Source: Planctomycetota bacterium
GTDB taxonomy: Bacteria > Planctomycetota > PUPC01 > JACPCR01
Direction: 5' to 3'
Length of the DNA stretch: 64,000 nucleotides
Assembly (NCBI GenBank): GCA_027625095.1
Contig: JAQBXN010000011.1
Location: 1-64,000 of the forward strand
The notes beneath the pieces are model-generated. The model saw only the letters and a program-made list of their open reading frames with translations. It made no database searches and had not been told where the DNA came from. The position numbers and the translations under genes were made by a program. Positions 63,546 to 64,000 of this stretch are shown here, piece by piece; position 1 is the first letter of the stretch, and every line of letters begins with the position of its first letter.

Positions 63546-64000
<455 letters not shown>

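Overview
The window looks like bacterial chromosome from a Gram-negative organism, most likely a PVC-superphylum relative (Verrucomicrobiota, Lentisphaerota or Planctomycetota type). The clues are a fused ThuA / beta-propeller / HEAT / cytochrome c protein, four phytanoyl-CoA-dioxygenase-like proteins, DUF3857-type transglutaminase/TPR proteins, an outer-membrane beta-barrel, a class III fructose-bisphosphatase and lipoprotein peptidases. This assignment is an inference: there is no rRNA or ribosomal marker in the window, and Poribacteria-like lineages share some of these traits.

Layout. (1) 1-9.4 kb: an envelope-polysaccharide island, mostly on the minus strand. It holds a partial helical-toroid-like protein, a deacetylase-fold protein, an asparagine-synthase-type amidotransferase, a frameshifted DPM1-like glycosyltransferase, and a WbpE-like aminotransferase converging on a WbpB-WbpD fusion. 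The last two predict a 2,3-diacetamido uronic acid precursor, which the amidotransferase could amidate. A TIM-barrel isomerase-like gene and two small conserved-looking genes follow. (2) 9.5-16.5 kb: RNase P RNA with a strong terminator, a second glycosyltransferase, the parB-fbp pair with two parS-like palindromes but no adjacent parA, and an HpnD-like prenyl synthase coupled to a methyltransferase. The first dioxygenase gene is at 15.6 kb. (3) 16.7-28.4 kb: a compact Ser/Thr kinase, then an Omp85-type barrel, two giant paralogous TPR/transglutaminase-like exported proteins (one with the catalytic triad, one without) and an exported coiled-coil/TPR-like protein. This is the best candidate here for an undescribed envelope system.

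(4) 28.4-40 kb: AEC transporter with a PhnY-like dioxygenase, a CX5R phosphatase coupled to an unknown protein, a second deacetylase, a two-part FAD/Fe-S oxidoreductase, an SGNH hydrolase overlapping a membrane peptidase, a VOC remnant, an MDR dehydrogenase and a third dioxygenase. (5) 40-57.2 kb: two very large exported proteins (1442 and about 2070 residues), a frameshifted ORF6N gene, a dioxygenase-HEAT fusion, a PhnP-like hydrolase, a CocE-type hydrolase, and a 1-kb non-coding stretch with nested inverted repeats and a hairpin-rich leader. (6) 57.7-64 kb: M48 lipoprotein peptidase, Uma2 nuclease-like protein, truA, a YceI-like protein and a complete-looking Fe(III) ABC importer (binding protein, permease, ATPase cut by the window edge).

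Intergenic DNA is rich in palindromic and periodic repeats: GTAGC/GCTAC-ended hairpins at three loci, heptamer repeats facing each other across two intergenic regions, a 32-bp-stem hairpin and a concentric set of inverted repeats. All functions are read from motifs by eye. No similarity search, structure prediction or profile scan was possible.
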